A DNA stretch of 64,000 bases from contig NZ_JAINFL010000005.1 in the NCBI RefSeq assembly GCF_022458895.1, forward strand, positions 1 to 64,000. The letters are read 5' to 3'. Under the pieces are notes generated by a model, which worked only from the letters and a program-made list of their open reading frames with translations, was not told the DNA's origin and made no database searches. The stretch is from Roseihalotalea indica. GTDB lineage: Bacteria; Bacteroidota; Bacteroidia; Cytophagales; Cyclobacteriaceae. The position numbers and the translations under genes were made by a program. Positions within the stretch are counted from its first letter, which is position 1. Every line of letters starts with the position of its first letter. Shown piece after piece: positions 60,465-64,000 of the stretch.

Positions 60465-62210
60465 TTATGCGGTGGTGGTTGCTTCTTCGGGTATTGGTAG
60501 TATTTCCAGGGTTTTTGTCAGGTACTGCGACCGTACTTTTCTTCGCTGTAGTTTGCCGCTGGTCGTCTTTGGAAATGAGGATGCAGCAATAAAGACGATG
60601 TCGTGTACATTGAGCTTAAACTTCTGGGAAACCGCAATCTTGATAGCCGTTCCTAAAGCCGCTTGGTCGGCAGTGCGGGCATATTTGCGTTGCAACTCGT
60701 AAACCAGCACCAGCTTTTCCTGATCATTTATATCTATTGAGAAGGCCGCCCCACAACCAATGCGCAGCTCGGGACAGGCTTTTTCGGCTTCCTGTTCAAT
60801 ATCCTGCGGGTAGTAGTTGCTACCGTTGATGATGATCAGTTCTTTGCAGCGGCCGGTAACAAATAACTCCCCCTGATCCATAAAGCCCAGATCACCGGTA
60901 CGGAGGAACGGACCATGACCCGAGGATTGCTCGTAAGCATGAAACGTACGTTCGGTCGCTTCGGAGTTTCGCCAGTAGCCTTGCGTTACGCACTGTCCTT
61001 TTACCCATACCTCGCCTACTTCACCGTCGGGGCAGGCGATCATAGTATCCGGGTCAGCAATGATGATCTCCTGCGGGGGCATGGTTTTTCCACAACTCAC
61101 CAGCGTAACACTGTCTTCCTGATTAGTGGCTACCTGGGCGATGTTCTGATGCAACCGGGCAGTATTGAATGGTTGGGCCCTCAGGCCTACCTTTAACTCA
61201 CCGATGGAGGCCATCAGGGTAGTCTCAGCCATGCCGTAAACCGGATACAAGTTCTGATGGGTAAAGCCCACCGACTTAAATTTATTCACAAACTTCTTAA
61301 GCGTGCTGGCGCGTACTGGCTCGGCCCCGTTGAAAGCAATTTCCCAATTGCTCAGGTCAAGTCCGGCCATATGTTGCTCGGTGACATAATTACAGCACAT
61401 TTCATAAGCGAAATTAGGTCCGCCACTGGTGATCAAACCCAGGTCTTTATAGCGCGAAATGGCCTGTAACCAACGAGCCGGGCGTTTCACAAAAGCACTG
61501 GGCGACATCAGCACGCTGGTCATGCCCGTGTAGAAAGGGTGGATAATGCAGCCGATCAGCCCCATATCGTGGTAGGGCGGTAGCCAACTAATGCAAACGT
61601 GATCATCCCGATGACCCATGTACTGTTGTACCAGTTCCGAGTGAGCATGAATATTCCGGTGGGAAACCATCACGCCTTTAGGGGCACTGGTAGAGCCCGA
61701 GGTGTACTGCAAAAAAGCAGTATCTTCGGCTGATACATTTACACTAGGTTTTACATATTTTTCGCCACTGGAAAGCCCATATGTTGCTACCCATCGCAGG
61801 TCCGGGCTGATAGTTCGGAAGCTTTCGGTAAATCTGGAATCACCGGTTACCAGTTGGTGTACTTCTTCAGAACACAGTACCAAGGTGGCTTCGGAATCTT
61901 TAATAATACCGCTAATGCGGTTGATGTCTTTATGATGAGGGGGATAAGCCGGAACGGCAATCAGTCCCTGATACAAACAGGCATAGAACGCGATGATATA
62001 CTCCAGGCCGGGAGGGTAGGCTAGAATGACTCGATCGCCGGAGTTGGTCAAATCACTCAATTTCCGAGCTAACTGACTGCTTTTTTGGATTAACTCCTGG
62101 AAAGTAATCGATTGCTCCTGCGTTTCGCCATCTACCATAAAGATATAGGCGATTTTTTCGGGATGATTGCTAAGATGCTGTTCGGCGACGCGATGAAATG
62201 GAAGATGCAT
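60465..62210 (-). CDS. Fatty acyl-AMP ligase (FAAL)
   Basis: The 581-residue enzyme activates a long-chain fatty acid as acyl-adenylate and transfers it to an ACP rather than CoA. The P-loop is LQYTSGSTSAPKGVMVSH (about 168-185). FAAL-typical blocks are GLIAVPAYPPHHKDINRISGIIKDS (about 83-107), SWLPPYHDMGLIGCII (about 209-224), AFNGAEPVRASTL and VYGMAETTLM. LRTGDLGFM and ELIIINGSNYYPQDIE follow, with SGKLQRRKVR containing the C-terminal catalytic Lys. First gene of the lipid operon and the probable source of its substrate; the adjacent ACP is the acceptor. The acyl chain length is unknown. Confidence 0.92.
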   Translation of the reverse strand: MHLPFHRVAEQHLSNHPEKIAYIFMVDGETQEQSITFQELIQKSSQLARKLSDLTNSGDRVILAYPPGLEYIIAFYACLYQGLIAVPAYPPHHKDINRISGIIKDSEATLVLCSEEVHQLVTGDSRFTESFRTISPDLRWVATYGLSSGEKYVKPSVNVSAEDTAFLQYTSGSTSAPKGVMVSHRNIHAHSELVQQYMGHRDDHVCISWLPPYHDMGLIGCIIHPFYTGMTSVLMSPSAFVKRPARWLQAISRYKDLGLITSGGPNFAYEMCCNYVTEQHMAGLDLSNWEIAFNGAEPVRASTLKKFVNKFKSVGFTHQNLYPVYGMAETTLMASIGELKVGLRAQPFNTARLHQNIAQVATNQEDSVTLVSCGKTMPPQEIIIADPDTMIACPDGEVGEVWVKGQCVTQGYWRNSEATERTFHAYEQSSGHGPFLRTGDLGFMDQGELFVTGRCKELIIINGSNYYPQDIEQEAEKACPELRIGCGAAFSIDINDQEKLVLVYELQRKYARTADQAALGTAIKIAVSQKFKLNVHDIVFIAASSFPKTTSGKLQRRKVRSQYLTKTLEILPIPEEATTTA

Positions 62211-62402
62211 AAGTGAGTAACAGGTTTAAAGTAAATTTCTCTTTGAATAGCAGTAGGCGTGGCTAGAAAATTGCCTTCTCACTGCCTGTCATCTGGAAGG
62301 TTGTCACAATTTGTCAGTTGACGATCAAATACTCAATTACGCTCATTACAAAAGTTAGTATAAAGGGAGCCGCAGGAAGTAACCTGCCTCTGGAAAAATT
62401 TT

Positions 62403-62621
62403 TCATTTTCTGCTTACCGAGAAGTTAGAGACTTTCTTCATTAACTGTTCAATAGAAAGATCTACCTCTTCCATAAGTATCAGTACTTGCTTTAATTTGT
62501 TCATCCGGTACAGTAATGTGAAACGTTCCGCTGCCGGGGCTTCGGCTACAGCTTTAGCTAGTGTTTGTAATTCTGACTGATAGAAGCGGATCATGCGTTG
62601 CATATCTGGAGTGCTTTCCAT
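62403..62621 (-). CDS. Small helical protein of unknown function
   Basis: A 72-residue ORF, charged and predicted all-helical (MQRMIRFYQSELQTLAKAVAEA, then RMNKLKQVLILMEEVDLSIEQLMKKV). Composition is protein-like and no longer ORF overlaps it. It lies 192 bp upstream of the FAAL gene on the same strand and could be a regulator or an unrelated gene. No family recognised, no signal peptide or membrane segment. Confidence 0.45.
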   Translation of the reverse strand: MESTPDMQRMIRFYQSELQTLAKAVAEAPAAERFTLLYRMNKLKQVLILMEEVDLSIEQLMKKVSNFSVSRK

Positions 62622-62906
62622 ACGTGATTCATTAGAGGTGGGGCAAAGGAATATCGCAGCAGGGAAAGAACTGTCTTATGCAGTAGTAACCTGGGCCCAC
62701 CTGCTTGTAACCCCGGTGCGTTGGTTCTCTGACTAATTATAGGAGGTTAGCCATTTTCTGAAGGGTTAGTGATTACATATTGGATAACAGAGGTTACCAA
62801 AATAGCCATCGAAGCATTTTCGTTGAATAATATTGTTTTACTGATGCAAGAGGCAATAAGAAGAAGAGTTGTCACTTTGTCGGCATGCTTTGCCCTTTCA
62901 GTACAT
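62622..62906. other. Intergenic region, no gene seen
   Basis: About 285 bp between the small helical ORF and the terminator of the isomerase gene. A short plus-strand ORF here runs through the terminator hairpin and is not credible. Nothing else recognised. Confidence 0.4.
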
Positions 62907-62938
62907 AAAAGTAGGAACACCATCAATGATGTTCCTAC
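62907..62938 (-). terminator. Rho-independent terminator of the sugar isomerase gene
   Basis: On the minus strand a hairpin with outer arms GTAGGAACA and TGTTCCTAC and extra internal pairs, followed by TTTTA. It is about 10 bp after the stop codon. Confidence 0.65.
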
Positions 62939-62948
62939 GAAATATTTA

Positions 62949-64000
62949 TCAGGAACTTAGTTCATCCATTGTTACAACCGGAATATCCTGATTAGCAACG
63001 GATTGGAGGGATTTCCAATTCTCTTGGTTAAACTGATAACCCTGTTCGGTAAGAGGCCAGAGCATGGGAGCAAGAAATAAAATAGTAGCCCGGTAGCCTT
63101 GTTCAGTAGCTCCCATATTGCCGGTAGCCTTTGAGAGCGCTGCTTCGTTTTCAATCTCAAACGGCCCATCAAAACCACGTTCCATCAGTATGTTTACAAA
63201 TGCGCGCCAGTCCATGCTATCAGAACCACCAAAGCCGGGTAGCATGGCCTCGTAATTATGCCGGTCCCACTCACTACTGGGCTGGGGCATGCCGGTTTGC
63301 CGGGCTAATGAAGCATCAATCTGTTGTACCGGGTACATGCCGCCCCAGTACGTTCGCGCCTTGTTATGCAAATTGCGCGTTGCTTTCACATGAATACGCT
63401 TAATGCGGGCCATATCCGTTTCTTTAATGACTTCCACGGGGTCAGTGTGTTGCCATACGTCGTGCGACGGATCGTAGATTTCGCCGTGAGCCGAGCTGGG
63501 AATGAGTTCGTACATCAGCTTGCGAGCGGCCAGTACCCCGGTAAGGTTATTAAACGTTTGGGTATACCCGGCCGAGCGCCAGCCTTCCATCGGGCAGTTC
63601 TCGTAGATAACCGTTACTCCCAGATCTTCAGCGTATTTGATGATGGGCGTAAAGATTTTCTGATACTCATCCAGGTTTTTCTGAAATCCATTTTCCTGAT
63701 TGCCCAACTCGTGATTGTAGCCGACAAACGTGCCAACTGTTACGTCATTTTCATTGCCGCCCAGCAAATGGGCAATGCGGATTAGCCGGAGTAAATGGTT
63801 CTGGTTATGAACCCGCTGGGCCTGATCACCCCCAATACAGTTTTCAAAGGCGCCAATAGACAGGTGTAGCTTAGCCTCATTGCATTGTTCCAGAATTCGT
63901 TTGGCGTTATCCAGCGAAAAGTCTTCGTAATCGAGGTGGGTGGCTACATGGTCGTTGCGGTCTCCATCGCGGCGGAATACGCAGAGGTCAACGCCCTGGG
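62949..64000 (-). CDS. Sugar phosphate isomerase/epimerase (TIM barrel), 5' end outside window
   Basis: The frame is open from the window edge (reading QGVDLCVFRRDGDRNDH) to the stop at 62949, about 350 residues, so the start lies beyond 64000. The protein belongs to the AP-endonuclease-2/xylose-isomerase-like TIM barrel family. Metal-binding residues are seen in VTVIYENCPMEGW (Glu), EIYDPSHDVWQH (Asp and His), IKRIHVKATR (His) and GPFEIENEAA (Glu). The last Glu is the usual catalytic residue. Many members isomerise or epimerise sugars in inositol or uronate breakdown; the substrate is not identifiable here. Confidence 0.85.
   Translation of the reverse strand, partial: QGVDLCVFRRDGDRNDHVATHLDYEDFSLDNAKRILEQCNEAKLHLSIGAFENCIGGDQAQRVHNQNHLLRLIRIAHLLGGNENDVTVGTFVGYNHELGNQENGFQKNLDEYQKIFTPIIKYAEDLGVTVIYENCPMEGWRSAGYTQTFNNLTGVLAARKLMYELIPSSAHGEIYDPSHDVWQHTDPVEVIKETDMARIKRIHVKATRNLHNKARTYWGGMYPVQQIDASLARQTGMPQPSSEWDRHNYEAMLPGFGGSDSMDWRAFVNILMERGFDGPFEIENEAALSKATGNMGATEQGYRATILFLAPMLWPLTEQGYQFNQENWKSLQSVANQDIPVVTMDELSS

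Noticed and set aside
62769..62960. 63-residue plus-strand ORF
   Set aside because: It reads through the terminator hairpin of the convergent isomerase gene and into that gene.
1..64000. CRISPR arrays, rRNA, tRNA, prophage or integron structures
   Set aside because: No regularly spaced direct repeats, no T-loop-like GGTTCGA motifs in a tRNA context, and no phage structural genes were found while reading.

Overview
The window looks like a chromosomal segment of a marine-type Bacteroidota, most likely order Cytophagales (inference). The evidence is TonB receptors with N-terminal carboxypeptidase-regulatory-like domains, HmuY and DUF6607-type proteins, GSCFA and DUF1080 proteins, a sulfatase/glycosidase cluster, the absence of clear Shine-Dalgarno sequences, and promoters of the Bacteroidetes type (TTG, about 20 nt, TAnnTTTG). 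No rRNA, tRNA or CRISPR was seen.

Layout. 0-2.5 kb: right end of an IS110-family element joined to a truncated Rpn-type nuclease gene, then a methyltransferase and an RluA-like pseudouridine synthase. 2.7-6.1 kb: a YhiN-type flavoprotein, a short-chain dehydrogenase and an AraC regulator. 6.2-16.5 kb: iron/heme island with a siderophore-type TonB receptor and divergent AraC regulator, then a co-directional operon (small Cys protein, HmuR-like receptor, HmuY-like lipoprotein, DUF6607-like protein, second small Cys protein, flavodoxin) and a LuxR-type response regulator. Three near-identical 21-bp AT-rich palindromes overlap candidate promoters here and probably define an iron-responsive regulon. 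16.7-25.8 kb: CHRD-like lipoprotein, citrate synthase, prohibitin-like protein, cystathionine beta-synthase, M28 peptidase, and an OsmC/ACT/monooxygenase operon divergent from an ArsR regulator. 25.8-33.8 kb: polysaccharide-degradation genes (GH43, GH78-like, CE15-like esterase, sulfatase) and a DUF1080 lipoprotein. 33.9-49.8 kb: PLP enzyme, NmrA-like protein, vanadium haloperoxidase, priA, ABC permease, DUF255 and GSCFA proteins, the rpsF-rpsR-rplI operon, an SRAP protein, an acetyltransferase and a second DUF1080 protein.

49.8-62.2 kb holds the most unusual unit: eight co-directional genes for a phosphopantetheinyl transferase, an RND/MMPL exporter, an AMP-forming ligase, a 1030-residue fusion of a class III aminotransferase with an acyl-ACP-reductase-like domain, a DUF1302-like outer-membrane barrel, a LolA-like periplasmic protein, a free acyl carrier protein and a fatty acyl-AMP ligase. 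A coherent reading is: FAAL activates a fatty acid and loads it on the ACP (armed by the PPTase); the reductase domain releases it as an aldehyde; the fused transaminase makes an amine; the second ligase may modify it; MMPL, LolA-like protein and barrel export it. I propose this as a lipid-amine assembly-and-export system. The window ends in a truncated sugar phosphate isomerase gene.
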